A DNA stretch of 64,000 nucleotides, from contig NZ_AP022587.1 of the NCBI RefSeq assembly GCF_010731715.1, forward strand, positions 3,782,001 to 3,846,000. The letters run 5' to 3'. How positions within the stretch are numbered: position 1 is the first letter of the stretch; each line of letters opens with the position of its first letter. The DNA comes from Mycobacterium stomatepiae. Its GTDB lineage: Bacteria; Actinomycetota; Actinomycetes; Mycobacteriales; Mycobacteriaceae. A program made the position numbers and the translations under genes. The notes under the pieces are model-generated. The model ran no database searches, was not told where the DNA came from, and was given only the letters and a program-made list of their open reading frames with translations. This document shows positions 46,348-55,381 of this stretch, piece by piece.

Positions 46348-47118
46348 ATGTCAGAGTCGACACAGGTACTCAAGGGCCGCCGAATTCTGGTGACCGGCGG
46401 AGCCACCGGCATCGGCGCGGCCGCCGTCGAGGTTCTCACCGCGGCGGGGGCTGACGTCGCGGCCACCTACCATCGGACGCCACCTTCGGACGGTCTCACG
46501 GCCAGCTGGCTGCAATGCGATGTGCGCGGCGCCGATGCCGTCGCGGCGATGGTCCAACAGACCGCCGCGCAGCTCGGCGGACTCGATGTCCTGGTCAACG
46601 CCGCGGGGCTCTGGCAAGCCGGGATACCGGGTTATGTCGGGGCCGACGACATTTCGTTCCTGCTGGACACGAACGTGAAGGCGACCATCCTGACCAACCA
46701 GGCGGTGTATGCCGTCATGAAAGATCAGGATCCCAAGGGCGGCAGGATCATCAACTTCGGATCGTCGGAAGCGATTATGGGCAGCCCGATTTCGGCCGTC
46801 TATGCCGCGACCAAGGGAGCGGTGCAGGCGTGGACGCGATCGGCCGCCAAGGCATGGGCGCCGGACAACATCACCGTCAACGCGCTGGCACCCGCGGTAC
46901 AGACACCGGCTGCCGATCGGCTGCGAGATTTCCTCGGGCCGGACGCCGCCGCGCTGATCGACCAGCAGATGCAGATGATGATACCGCTCGGTGGCACCCT
47001 GGGAGACCCGGCGCGCGATGTCGGCCCGATGCTGGTTTTCCTGGCCGGCCCGGGGTCGGGCTTCATCACCGGACAGCTGCTGGCCGTGGACGGCGGCCTA
47101 ATGATGGTCGGCGGGTAG
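46348..47118 (+). CDS. Short-chain dehydrogenase
   Basis: A 256-residue SDR with TGGATGIGAAA at residues 16-26, VNAAG near 84, the catalytic YAATK near 152 and the C-terminal GSGFITGQLLAVDGG. ATG 46348 is used. It lies 58 bases after the hydrolase gene on the same strand. It may oxidise a hydroxyacyl intermediate for the downstream CoA pathway; this is inferred from context. Confidence 0.86.
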   Translation: MSESTQVLKGRRILVTGGATGIGAAAVEVLTAAGADVAATYHRTPPSDGLTASWLQCDVRGADAVAAMVQQTAAQLGGLDVLVNAAGLWQAGIPGYVGADDISFLLDTNVKATILTNQAVYAVMKDQDPKGGRIINFGSSEAIMGSPISAVYAATKGAVQAWTRSAAKAWAPDNITVNALAPAVQTPAADRLRDFLGPDAAALIDQQMQMMIPLGGTLGDPARDVGPMLVFLAGPGSGFITGQLLAVDGGLMMVGG

Positions 47119-47223
47119 GACGCAGCGGCGTCTTCGCCGAGATCGACGTCAGCGCGCGCCCTTCTCGAGCCTTCCGGCGCTGGTGCCGATCTCGATGGCC
47201 AGCGCACATCACGGCCCGCTAAG

Positions 47224-47247
47224 ATAAGACGGACCGTCTCGTCTCGT
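47224..47247. promoter_or_regulatory. Operator-like element before fadD, shared with the 63.7 kb site
   Basis: A perfect 13-base palindrome AGACGG-A-CCGTCT (47227-47239) followed by TCGTCTCGT lies 26 bases before the fadD RBS. The string of 18 bases is almost the same as one between fadE and the terminal tetR (63723-63746). A shared regulator is likely, and the divergent TetR at 63844 is the natural candidate. Confidence 0.6.
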
Positions 47248-47265
47248 GCGAGGGAAGGAAATCTC

Positions 47266-48891
47266 GTGGCTGACGACACCATGCAGGCGTTCCTGCGACG
47301 GCGCCTGTCGGATCCCAACATCGCCGTGAAACACCGTGACTTGCAATGGAGTTGGAGTGAGCACCTGGAGCAGGCCACCACGCGGGCCGCGGCCCTGATC
47401 GGTGCCGCCGATCCGCAACGACCGCTGCACGTCGGCGCCCTGCTCGGCAACACCCCCGAGATGCTCAACCAGATGGCGGCAGCAGGGCTGGGCGGCTACG
47501 TGCTCTGCGGCCTGAACAACACCCGGCGCGCCGACGCGCTGGCCGCCGACATCCGGCGCGCCGATTGCCAGTTCGTGGTGACCGACGCCGAACACCGGCC
47601 GCTATTGGACGGGCTGGCCCTCGAGGACACCCAGATCTTCGACATCTCGACTCCGCAGTGGGCCGAATTCGTCGGTGCTGCGGGCGAACTGGTTCCGCAT
47701 CGGGAAGTCGATGCGACCGACGCGTTCATGATGATCTTCACCTCGGGTACCAGCGGAAACCCCAAGGCGGTTCAGGTCTCTCACCTGATGGCGATGGTCG
47801 CCGGCACCAACCTGGTCCAGCGTTTCGCCCTCACCGAAAAAGACACCTGCTACGTGTCCATGCCGCTGTTTCATTCCAATGCCGTGGTCGCCGGGTGGGC
47901 GCCCGCGGTGTGCTCCGGCGCCGCGATCGTGCCGGCGAAGTTCTCGGCGACCAACTTCCTCGACGAGGTCCGCCGCCACGGCGCGACCTACATGAACTAT
48001 GTCGGCAAGCCGCTCGCCTACATCCTGGCCACCCCCGCACGCGACGACGACGCGGATAACCCGCTGCGGGTGGCGTTCGGTAATGAGGCCAACGACAAGG
48101 ACATCGGAGAATTCGGGCGCCGGTTCGGCGTCCGGGTCGAGGACGGCTTCGGCTCGACGGAGAACGCGGTCATCGTGATCCGGGAAGAAGGCACCCCGAA
48201 GGGCTCGATCGGCAAAGGCATCGATGGGATCGCGATCTACCACAGCGACACCATCACCGAGTGTGCCGTGGCCCGCTTCGATGCCAGCGGCGCACTTGCC
48301 AACGCCGACGAGGCGGTGGGTGAGCTGGTCAACACCGCGGGATCGGGCTTCTTCACCGGCTATTACAACGATCCCGCCGCCAACGCCGAACGCATGCGCC
48401 ACGGCATGTACTGGTCTGGGGACCTCGCCTACCGCGACGCCGACGGCTGGATCTACCTGGCCGGCCGCACCGCGGATTGGATGCGGGTGGACGGCGAAAA
48501 CATGGCAGCCGCGCCGATCGAACGAATCCTACTGCGCCACAACGCGATCAATCGTGTCGCAGTGTACGCCGTGCCGGACGGCCATGTCGGCGATCAGGTG
48601 ATGGCCGCACTGGTGCTGAACGAGGGCCAGACCCTAGAGCCCGACGAATTCGAAAAGTTTCTGGGTGAACAGTCCGACCTGTCCCCCAAGGCTCGGCCAC
48701 GCTACGTGCGTATCGCCACCGAACTGCCCAGCACCGCCACCCACAAGGTCCTCAAGCGTGAGTTGATCGCCCAGGCAACGTCCATCGGCGAGGGTGAAAT
48801 CCTGTGGGTGCGTGAACCTCGCGGTACCGCTTACACGGATGCGGCTAGTTCCGTGGTGCCCGACGGCGGATCTGCCCCTTCGCCCGTGTGA
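47266..48891 (+). CDS. Acyl-CoA synthetase (FadD family)
   Basis: A 541-residue ATP-dependent acyl-CoA ligase. The AMP-binding loop FTSGTSGNPKA is at about residues 158-168, DGFGSTENAVIV gives motif II, and YWSGDLAYRDADGWIYLAGRTADWMR is the hinge region. The catalytic Lys is in THKVLKRE near the C-terminus. GTG 47266 is preceded by GGAAGG, seven bases upstream. It would activate a carboxylic acid for the CoA-dependent steps encoded nearby, perhaps a branched or cyclic acid. It overlaps the convergent padR gene by 47 bases. Confidence 0.88.
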   Translation: MADDTMQAFLRRRLSDPNIAVKHRDLQWSWSEHLEQATTRAAALIGAADPQRPLHVGALLGNTPEMLNQMAAAGLGGYVLCGLNNTRRADALAADIRRADCQFVVTDAEHRPLLDGLALEDTQIFDISTPQWAEFVGAAGELVPHREVDATDAFMMIFTSGTSGNPKAVQVSHLMAMVAGTNLVQRFALTEKDTCYVSMPLFHSNAVVAGWAPAVCSGAAIVPAKFSATNFLDEVRRHGATYMNYVGKPLAYILATPARDDDADNPLRVAFGNEANDKDIGEFGRRFGVRVEDGFGSTENAVIVIREEGTPKGSIGKGIDGIAIYHSDTITECAVARFDASGALANADEAVGELVNTAGSGFFTGYYNDPAANAERMRHGMYWSGDLAYRDADGWIYLAGRTADWMRVDGENMAAAPIERILLRHNAINRVAVYAVPDGHVGDQVMAALVLNEGQTLEPDEFEKFLGEQSDLSPKARPRYVRIATELPSTATHKVLKRELIAQATSIGEGEILWVREPRGTAYTDAASSVVPDGGSAPSPV

Positions 48892-49492
48892 CCCGCTTGA
48901 CGGGGTCTCTGGTTGTGCCGCTGGCGATCTCGTCGCGCAGTTGCGCGATGTTGGAGATCTCCGCGTACAGCCCGCGGATCGCGTAGTCCAGCACGGCGAA
49001 CGAGGACCGCTGGTCCGGATCGTCGGAGATGCCGAGGTCGCGGGACCGCTGCCGCGACCACAGCGCCTCGTCGAGCCGGGCCCGGATGGCGTCGAGATGC
49101 CGATCCAGGGTGTCGACGATCCGTTCGGGATCCTCGCCCCGCGAAAGCCAGGTTCGCAGAATGACGGGGTGTTTGATAACGACCTGATCGTCGCCCGGAA
49201 AGTGGTGGACCCAGCGGCGAAGCGCGTCGAGCCCAGCATCGGTGGTCTCGTACAACGTGATCGCCCGCTTTCCGGATTGGGCGGCGATTTCCCTGACCAT
49301 CCCCCACTGCAGCAGCCGGGTCAGTTCGCGGCGCACGTGACTGACCGACGGCGACCAGTAGAAGTGGCCCACGGTCAGCTCGGCGCGCGACTTGATCTCG
49401 CCGGCGGTCAGTTGTTCGTCGTTGGCCGCCAGCACACCCAGCACCAGGTAGGCCGTCACCGGTAGGCCGTTGGTGCTGCGCCGGGGACTCAT
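48845..49492 (-). CDS. PadR family transcriptional regulator
   Basis: A 215-residue PadR protein. The N-terminal winged helix (TAYLVLGVLAANDEQLTAGEIKSRAEL, then SHVRRELTRLLQWGMV) is followed by a helical C-terminal domain that ends with a very basic tail. It is the last gene of the minus-strand operon that begins with the amidohydrolase at 55137. It may sense an intermediate of the pathway. Confidence 0.85.
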   Translation of the reverse strand: MSPRRSTNGLPVTAYLVLGVLAANDEQLTAGEIKSRAELTVGHFYWSPSVSHVRRELTRLLQWGMVREIAAQSGKRAITLYETTDAGLDALRRWVHHFPGDDQVVIKHPVILRTWLSRGEDPERIVDTLDRHLDAIRARLDEALWSRQRSRDLGISDDPDQRSSFAVLDYAIRGLYAEISNIAQLRDEIASGTTRDPVKRVTRAKGQIRRRAPRN

Positions 49493-49498
49493 GACCGG

Positions 49499-49915
49499 CT
49501 ACTTCGCACCGGTGAAATATGGCAGCGTGACGTCCGGGCCGATATCGCGGAACTGCACCTGCACCCGCATCCCGATCGCCAGTTCCTCGGGTGCCACCCC
49601 GACGATGTTGGTGAGCATCTGATAGCCCTCGTCCAGGGTGATGATCGCGGGCGCGTAGGGCGGTTCGAACTCCGGGGTGACGGGACGGTAAACCACTGTC
49701 CAGCTGTAGATTTCGCCGACCCCGGCGCTTTTCGCCCACTGCAGCTCGGTCGAGAGGCATTGGCGGCAGTGCTCGGTCGGCGGGAAGTTTGCCTGCCCGC
49801 ATGCCTCACAGCGCTGATAGCGCAGCTCCCGCGATTGACACCCCTGCCAGAACGGCACGCTGAGGGGAGCGCTCGCGTGCGGCAGCGGACCGGTCTGCGG
49901 TTGCAACGCGGTCAC
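49499..49915 (-). CDS. DUF35 zinc-ribbon/OB-fold protein
   Basis: A 138-residue DUF35 protein. The zinc ribbon has four Cys (CEAC and CRQC, spaced by FPPTEH) and the OB-fold follows, with GEIYSWTVVYRPVTPEF. GTG 49915 overlaps the upstream thiolase stop (GTGA), so the two proteins are made together. DUF35 proteins such as ChsH2 form complexes with thiolase-like Ltp proteins and hydratases in steroid side-chain breakdown. Confidence 0.87.
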   Translation of the reverse strand: MTALQPQTGPLPHASAPLSVPFWQGCQSRELRYQRCEACGQANFPPTEHCRQCLSTELQWAKSAGVGEIYSWTVVYRPVTPEFEPPYAPAIITLDEGYQMLTNIVGVAPEELAIGMRVQVQFRDIGPDVTLPYFTGAK

Positions 49916-51438
49916 CGCGGCTCGTCTCCGACGATCAGTACCGTGGTGAACAACGCGCCCGCTCCCCCGTTGCTGCAGAGCGCGATATGCGCGTCGGGTA
50001 CCTGCAGCGCTCCCGCCTCGCCACGCAATTGTTGCACGGCGCGGATAGCGCGTTGCATCATTTGCGGATTGGCCCCGGCGCGGCTGAACGACATGGTTCC
50101 TCCATCGGTGGTGATCGGATGACTGCCGCCAATAGCGATGTGGCCGTCGGCGACGAACGGTCCGCCCTCGCCCTCGCCGCAGAAACCGAAAGCCTCGAGC
50201 TGACGGATGATCTCGAATGAGAACGGGTCGTAGAGTTCCAGCACATCGACGTCGTCGGGCCGGATTCCGGCGTGGCGGAACGCACCTCGAGCGGCGCGCG
50301 CACCAACCTGACCGTTGACAAAGTCTCCGCGGCGCCCAGCGAGATCCCAGGCAGGCGGGTGCTGATACGACGGGCCGTGAAAGTCCGCGCCGCTGCCCAG
50401 CACATAGATCGGCCGGCTGGCCGCCACCCCCTTGTCCAAGACTTTGTCGAGGTTCGCCACCACCAGTGCGCAGCCCCCTTCGGAGGTGGTGGCGCAGTCG
50501 AGCAGGTGAAACGGGTCGGCGATCGGCCGGGACGCGGTGGTGTCGTCCGGGGTGAACGGACCGCGCTGGTAGTAAACGGCTTCGGGGTTCTGCGATCCGT
50601 TGTTGCGGATGGTCGACGCGACGATGGACAGCTGTTCGCGCGTGGTGCCGTAAACATGCATGTGCCGCCGGGCGATCAGCGCGAACTCGGCGGTAGTGAA
50701 CATTCCCCACGGCGCCACGAATTCGTTCTCGGGCCTGGTCCACGGCGCCGTCGCCTCGTGGTCGCGGTATTCGCCGGCCTGGGCGGCGACCAGGACCACG
50801 ACGTCGGCCATGCCGTGCTCGATCGCCGTCACCGCCTCGGTGATCAAGCCGACGCCGAAGGCCAGGCCCTGCCAGGCCGGGCCGATCCGCAGGTCGTAGA
50901 TCAACGAGGTCGAGTGTGGGCTCGCACTGATGCCGTCGACGTCGTCGAGACTCAGCCCGGCATCGTCGAGTGCACCCTGTATCGCCTTGATCGCCAGCCC
51001 GCGCGACGTTTCGCCGTCCAGGCGCCGTCCCTGCCGGGTGTTGTGCACCCCGACGATCGCCGCGGTGCGCTTCGTCGCGCTCACCCTTGCTCCATCCGTT
51101 GCGGTTCTCCAGTTTTCATCCGCCACTACCCCGAGATAGGTTCCCAGGACGTCGTATCGGCGCCCGTCGCGCAGCACCGTGCCGATCGCTCGGGTGCGCG
51201 CGTCGGAGGGCGGCGTTCCGGCAACGACCACGTCGATGCGCACGTCGACCGGCCGCGCGGTCTGCGGGTCGGTGATCTCGACGACCATTGCCACCGCCCG
51301 CTCGTATTCGTCCCACTCGACGCTGGTGATCCGGTGCCGCGCGGTCAGTTCCATCACGATCGAGTCCTGGCGCACCAGAAAGCGCACCGGCGCGCAGAGC
51401 TCTCCGGCCCGCGGCGGCACGCACAGCGTGACGGCCAT
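49912..51438 (-). CDS. Thiolase-fold lipid-transfer protein (Ltp-like) with unusual N-terminal extension
   Basis: Residues 119-508 form a thiolase/SCP2-type domain (TKRTAAIVGVHNTRQGR and onward), with ELYDPFSFEI, FGFCGEGEGG and GGSHPITTDGG. The acylated Cys expected early is missing (PAWQGLAFGVG), as in Ltp2 aldolases that use Tyr. The first 118 residues are a separate unrecognised domain that starts MAVTLCVPPRAGELCAPVRF. GTG at 51084, residue 119, has GGAG just before it and could be an internal start for the thiolase alone. It follows the CoA transferase with one base between. Confidence 0.82.
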   Translation of the reverse strand: MAVTLCVPPRAGELCAPVRFLVRQDSIVMELTARHRITSVEWDEYERAVAMVVEITDPQTARPVDVRIDVVVAGTPPSDARTRAIGTVLRDGRRYDVLGTYLGVVADENWRTATDGARVSATKRTAAIVGVHNTRQGRRLDGETSRGLAIKAIQGALDDAGLSLDDVDGISASPHSTSLIYDLRIGPAWQGLAFGVGLITEAVTAIEHGMADVVVLVAAQAGEYRDHEATAPWTRPENEFVAPWGMFTTAEFALIARRHMHVYGTTREQLSIVASTIRNNGSQNPEAVYYQRGPFTPDDTTASRPIADPFHLLDCATTSEGGCALVVANLDKVLDKGVAASRPIYVLGSGADFHGPSYQHPPAWDLAGRRGDFVNGQVGARAARGAFRHAGIRPDDVDVLELYDPFSFEIIRQLEAFGFCGEGEGGPFVADGHIAIGGSHPITTDGGTMSFSRAGANPQMMQRAIRAVQQLRGEAGALQVPDAHIALCSNGGAGALFTTVLIVGDEPR

Positions 51439-51439
51439 G

Positions 51440-53779
51440 TCACAGCCCCGCCGGCCGGGCGCTCGTCGCGCCCGCCGCGCGCAATTCCGCTAGCTCTTCT
51501 TCGCTGCGACCCAGAACGCCGGTCAGCACCTCGCTGGTGTGCTGCCCGTACAACGGCGATCCGTGCCGGATCCACCGCCTGGGCTTCCCGACGAAGGCGA
51601 AGGGCATACCGACGCAGCGGAATGAGCCGGCGACGGGATGATCGACAGTTTCCCAGAAACCTCGGGCGAGCAGTTGCGGGTCGCTCAGCAACGCGGCCGC
51701 CTCCGTGACCCGTGCCGCGGGCACCCGCGCGGCACGCAGCGCGGCGACCGCGTCGCCCACCGTGCGTCGCCCGGTCCAGTCCGTGAGCAGCTTGTCGATC
51801 TCGTCGGCACGCTCCCGCCACCTGGCCTCCTCGGTTTCGAGTTCGGGTTTGTCGAGGAGGGTGGCCAGCGCGGCGCGCGCGGCGTCGGTCGTCGCGGCGA
51901 GGGCGACCCATTCGTCGTCGCCCTGGCAGCGATACACGCCCTGCGGAATCGCGCCGGGGCCCCGATTTCCCGCTCGGCGCATCTCAATTCCATTGCGCGA
52001 GTGCTCGAGCACCATTTCGGCGGCGACATTGAGCGCCGACTCCACCATCGTGGACTCGACATGCATGCCGGCCCCGTTCCGGTCGCGGATCACCAGCGCG
52101 GCTATGGCCGCGAAGGCGGAGTGCAAGCCCGCGATCGGATCGCACACACCACGCGGAATCACCGGCGGCCCGTCGGCGTGCCCGGTCATCCACGCCATGC
52201 CCGTCGCCTGTTCCATCGTCTGGGCGAAGCCGACGCGGTCGCGCCACGGGCCGTCGAGGCCGAACGCCGGCATCCGGACCATGATGGCACGCGGATTGGC
52301 CGCGTGCACCGAATCCCATTGCAGTCCAAAGTTTTCTATCACTCGCGGGGAGAAGTTCTCGATGACCAGATCACTCGCTGCGATGAGCTCCAGCGCCAGC
52401 GCCCGGCCGGCATCGGTGCTCAGTTCGACGCTGATGCCGCGCTTGTTGTTGTTGCTGCACAGGAAGACGGGGCCCCACTCCCACCACTGATCCCAGTCCG
52501 GTGGGCGGCCTGCTGAGAACCGCATGCCGTCGGGGCGGCGCACGCCCTCGAGCTTGATCACGTCGGCGCCCAGCGTGCCCAGGAATTGACTGGCGACCGG
52601 CCCTGCCCAAAACGCCGTGAAATCAGTGATTCGGATGTCGGACAACGGAAGTGATTCTGGGTCGGCGAGTTTCGGCTGGACAGGCCGCGGCGACCAGTGC
52701 ACCCGGCCGTTGTCGGCGCCCAGCCGTGGCGGCAGTCCCGGCGGGCGCGTCGTGATGGCGTCGCTGCGATACGGCACCCGTGGCTGCAGCACCCCGATCT
52801 CGGATTCGACGAACACACCCCGCTCGACGAAATGGTCGACCGTCGGCAGGGTGGCGGGGGCACCGATGGGTGCCACCGGGATGCGGAACGCCACCGCGAG
52901 ATCGACGATCTCCTGTGTGGTCCGGGCCTGGGTCCACTGGGTCACCATGTCGAGGAACTCGTCGCGGCGCTCGACTCGACCGACGAACGACGCCAGCTCG
53001 GCGTCGTCGACCAACTCCGCGCGATCGATCATGATCAAAAAGTCCTGGAACTGTTGCGCGGTGATCGTGCAGAAGCCGACATTGCCGTCGGCCGTCGGGA
53101 CGATCGACGGCAGCTCCAGACTGCGTTGGTGTATCAGGGAATCCGCGCCCAGGACGCTGGCCGACATGGCGGACAGCCCGCCCATCGCGATCGCCATCGC
53201 CTCGTACGTCGAGACGTCGATGACTGCGCCGCCGCCACCCCGGGCGGCATGCCGGGCCGCGGCCGCCGCGGCCGGGGCGGCGAATGAGGCCGCCAACCAC
53301 TCCCCGAGCCGCCCGCCCGCCTGGACCGGTTCGTCGCCCGGCCAGCCCCGGCCGGAGATCGAGCCGCACAACGCCTGCAGGATGAACTCGTTGGCGACCA
53401 GTTGGTCGTCGACGTAGGGCCCCGTCGTGCCGAACGGCGTCACCGAGACCACCACCGCCACGGCGCCGGTCTGCGCCGTGATGTCGTCGAGTTTCCACCC
53501 GTCGGTCAGGTCGGTGAGGACCACGTCGGCACCGGCCAATAGCGCGGCAATCTCGGCGTCGTCGTCCCGGACCACTGACTTCTTGCTCGCCGCCAGGTAG
53601 CCGAACAGCGCCCCGGGCGGCCCGCCGGCCGACCAGCCTCGCATCGAATCACCTTGCGGAGACTCGATCTTCACGACCTCGGCGCCGGCGTCGGCGAACA
53701 TCTTGGCACAGTAGGACGCCGCGATCCCGTTGGACAGCTCCAGCACACGCCGATCGGTGAACGGTGCCTGGGCCGCCAC
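51440..53779 (-). CDS. Double-domain class III CoA transferase (CaiB/BaiF)
   Basis: A 779-residue protein with two full CaiB/BaiF domains in one chain. Domain 1 starts RRVLELSNGIAASYCAKMFADAGAEV and domain 2 starts SDIRITDFTAFWAGPVASQFLGTLGADV. Both domains have Glu (STYEAMA and TMVESAL) where formyl-CoA transferase has its catalytic Asp169, which may alter catalysis or mark a distinct group. It would move CoA between carboxylic acids. GTG 53779 is used, three bases after the amidohydrolase stop. It is in an operon with amidohydrolase, thiolase and DUF35 genes. Confidence 0.85.
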   Translation of the reverse strand: MAAQAPFTDRRVLELSNGIAASYCAKMFADAGAEVVKIESPQGDSMRGWSAGGPPGALFGYLAASKKSVVRDDDAEIAALLAGADVVLTDLTDGWKLDDITAQTGAVAVVVSVTPFGTTGPYVDDQLVANEFILQALCGSISGRGWPGDEPVQAGGRLGEWLAASFAAPAAAAAARHAARGGGGAVIDVSTYEAMAIAMGGLSAMSASVLGADSLIHQRSLELPSIVPTADGNVGFCTITAQQFQDFLIMIDRAELVDDAELASFVGRVERRDEFLDMVTQWTQARTTQEIVDLAVAFRIPVAPIGAPATLPTVDHFVERGVFVESEIGVLQPRVPYRSDAITTRPPGLPPRLGADNGRVHWSPRPVQPKLADPESLPLSDIRITDFTAFWAGPVASQFLGTLGADVIKLEGVRRPDGMRFSAGRPPDWDQWWEWGPVFLCSNNNKRGISVELSTDAGRALALELIAASDLVIENFSPRVIENFGLQWDSVHAANPRAIMVRMPAFGLDGPWRDRVGFAQTMEQATGMAWMTGHADGPPVIPRGVCDPIAGLHSAFAAIAALVIRDRNGAGMHVESTMVESALNVAAEMVLEHSRNGIEMRRAGNRGPGAIPQGVYRCQGDDEWVALAATTDAARAALATLLDKPELETEEARWRERADEIDKLLTDWTGRRTVGDAVAALRAARVPAARVTEAAALLSDPQLLARGFWETVDHPVAGSFRCVGMPFAFVGKPRRWIRHGSPLYGQHTSEVLTGVLGRSEEELAELRAAGATSARPAGL

Positions 53780-53781
53780 GC

Positions 53782-55137
53782 TCAATTGCCCAGCGTGGTA
53801 GCGCGGCCGGCGATGCCGGTCGCCTCGGCCGTCACCGGTATCTGCGCCGATGCCTGTGCCTGCAGCGCGAACTGCGTCATCCGCGTCCACGCGTCACGGT
53901 CGTGCTGGCTGGCCTGGCGTCCGACGTGGGTGACCACGTCCACATCCGTCGCCTGCGCGCGTAGCCGGCCGGCCCGGGCATGCTCCTTCGGTATGTACCG
54001 GAACGGGTCGAAAGAGTATGCGGCCATGGCATTTTCGTGGGTTATCTTGTCGATGACCGAATCTTGCAGATGCCCCATCGTCTCGATGATGTCCTCGGGC
54101 GCGAACGGCCAGTTGCTGTCGGAGTGGGGGAAGTCGGATTCCCAGCACAGCATGTCCTCGTTGAACCAATCCATATTGCGCACACCGACTTTGTCGCTGA
54201 TGAAGCACGTATAGAAGTGCCGCCGGAACACGTCGCTGGGTCCCTCGTAGCCCGGCGGGAAAGTCGCCAGCGTCCAGCCCGAGTGCCGGTTGTAGACATG
54301 CTCGGCCCGCCACAGGAAGTACGGGATCCAGCCGACATCGCCCTCGGTGAGCGAGAACTTCAGCTGCGGGAAGTCGGCCCAGAATTCGGCCCAGATCAGC
54401 TCGGTGAAGGTGAACATGCTCATCATCGACGACGCCGTCATCTGCACACTGGGCGGAGCGTCGGTCGACACCTGCGGGGAGCGGGACGCAGAGCCAACGT
54501 GCGTGCACGACACCGTCTTGTTCTCGCAAACGGCCTCGAACAGCGGATACCAGTACTTGGTGTGAATGCTAGGCATTTGCAATGCTTCTGGGTTCTCCGA
54601 GAATGTCACCGCGTGACATCCCTTGTCCGCCAGGCGCTTGACCTCCTTGGCCGCCTCGTTCACGTCGTAGAGCGGCAGAATGCCGCAGGGGATGAACCGT
54701 CCCGGGTAGGCCGCACACCACTCGTCCACGTGCCAGTCGTTGTAGGCCTTGATCATCACCAGGTTGACGTCGCGGTCGGGGCCCTGGTTGAGGAGCTGAC
54801 CCGAGAAGCCGGTGAAATTAGGGAAGTTCAAACCCGCCAGCTGCCCGCCGGCGTTCATGTCGCGGACCCGCTCGTCCACGTTGAAGCAGCCCGGCCGCAT
54901 CTCGTCGTAGCGCGAGGCGTCGATGTTGTACATCTCGCGGGGTTTGCCCGCGACGGCGTTCAGGCCCATGTTCCGCCCGCGCACCTCGCCGTAGTACCAC
55001 TGCTGGACCCCATCGGGCTCCATCACCACCCGCGGCGCGCGATCCTTGTACTTCGCCGGCACGTGCGCGTCGAACATGTCCGCGGGCTCGGCGATGTGAT
55101 CATCCACGCTGATCAGGATCAGATCGTCTTTGTTCAT
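53782..55137 (-). CDS. Metal-dependent amidohydrolase family protein
   Basis: A 451-residue amidohydrolase-2 protein. The N-terminal metal motif is VDDHIAEP, with CTHVGSAS in the middle and ESDFPHSDSNWP near residue 350 giving further His and Asp ligands. The family includes decarboxylases and hydrolases. The C-terminal 80 residues are less conserved. It is the first gene of a five-gene minus-strand unit: amidohydrolase, CoA transferase, thiolase, DUF35, padR. The substrate is unknown; it may cleave or decarboxylate a ring product. Confidence 0.86.
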   Translation of the reverse strand: MNKDDLILISVDDHIAEPADMFDAHVPAKYKDRAPRVVMEPDGVQQWYYGEVRGRNMGLNAVAGKPREMYNIDASRYDEMRPGCFNVDERVRDMNAGGQLAGLNFPNFTGFSGQLLNQGPDRDVNLVMIKAYNDWHVDEWCAAYPGRFIPCGILPLYDVNEAAKEVKRLADKGCHAVTFSENPEALQMPSIHTKYWYPLFEAVCENKTVSCTHVGSASRSPQVSTDAPPSVQMTASSMMSMFTFTELIWAEFWADFPQLKFSLTEGDVGWIPYFLWRAEHVYNRHSGWTLATFPPGYEGPSDVFRRHFYTCFISDKVGVRNMDWFNEDMLCWESDFPHSDSNWPFAPEDIIETMGHLQDSVIDKITHENAMAAYSFDPFRYIPKEHARAGRLRAQATDVDVVTHVGRQASQHDRDAWTRMTQFALQAQASAQIPVTAEATGIAGRATTLGN

Positions 55138-55381
55138 GTCACACTCCTTGAATATAAGGACTATTAGACAATGATTTCAGTCACAGAGCCAACGTCAGTC
55201 GTTGTTGCGGCTGGGGTTAGCCTGGCTATAACAGCAGTATTATGCGGCTGGGTCGGAGACCGCCCACCCATCTGATCCTTTCGGCATCTAGTAACTAATA
55301 GTTCGTGTATACCGCACGTGTGCCCGGGCCCGGGATTCGCGGATCGTGACTACGGGTCGCCACCGCATGCCACCATGAATC
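55138..55381. promoter_or_regulatory. Divergent promoter region of amidohydrolase operon and lacI
   Basis: The 244 bases between the two divergent genes are AT-rich by comparison with the window. A TAGT-A-ACTA palindrome lies at 55289-55297, followed by AATAG. It is a possible operator for the LacI protein but is short and not of the usual CG-centred type. No other clear site was seen. Confidence 0.35.
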
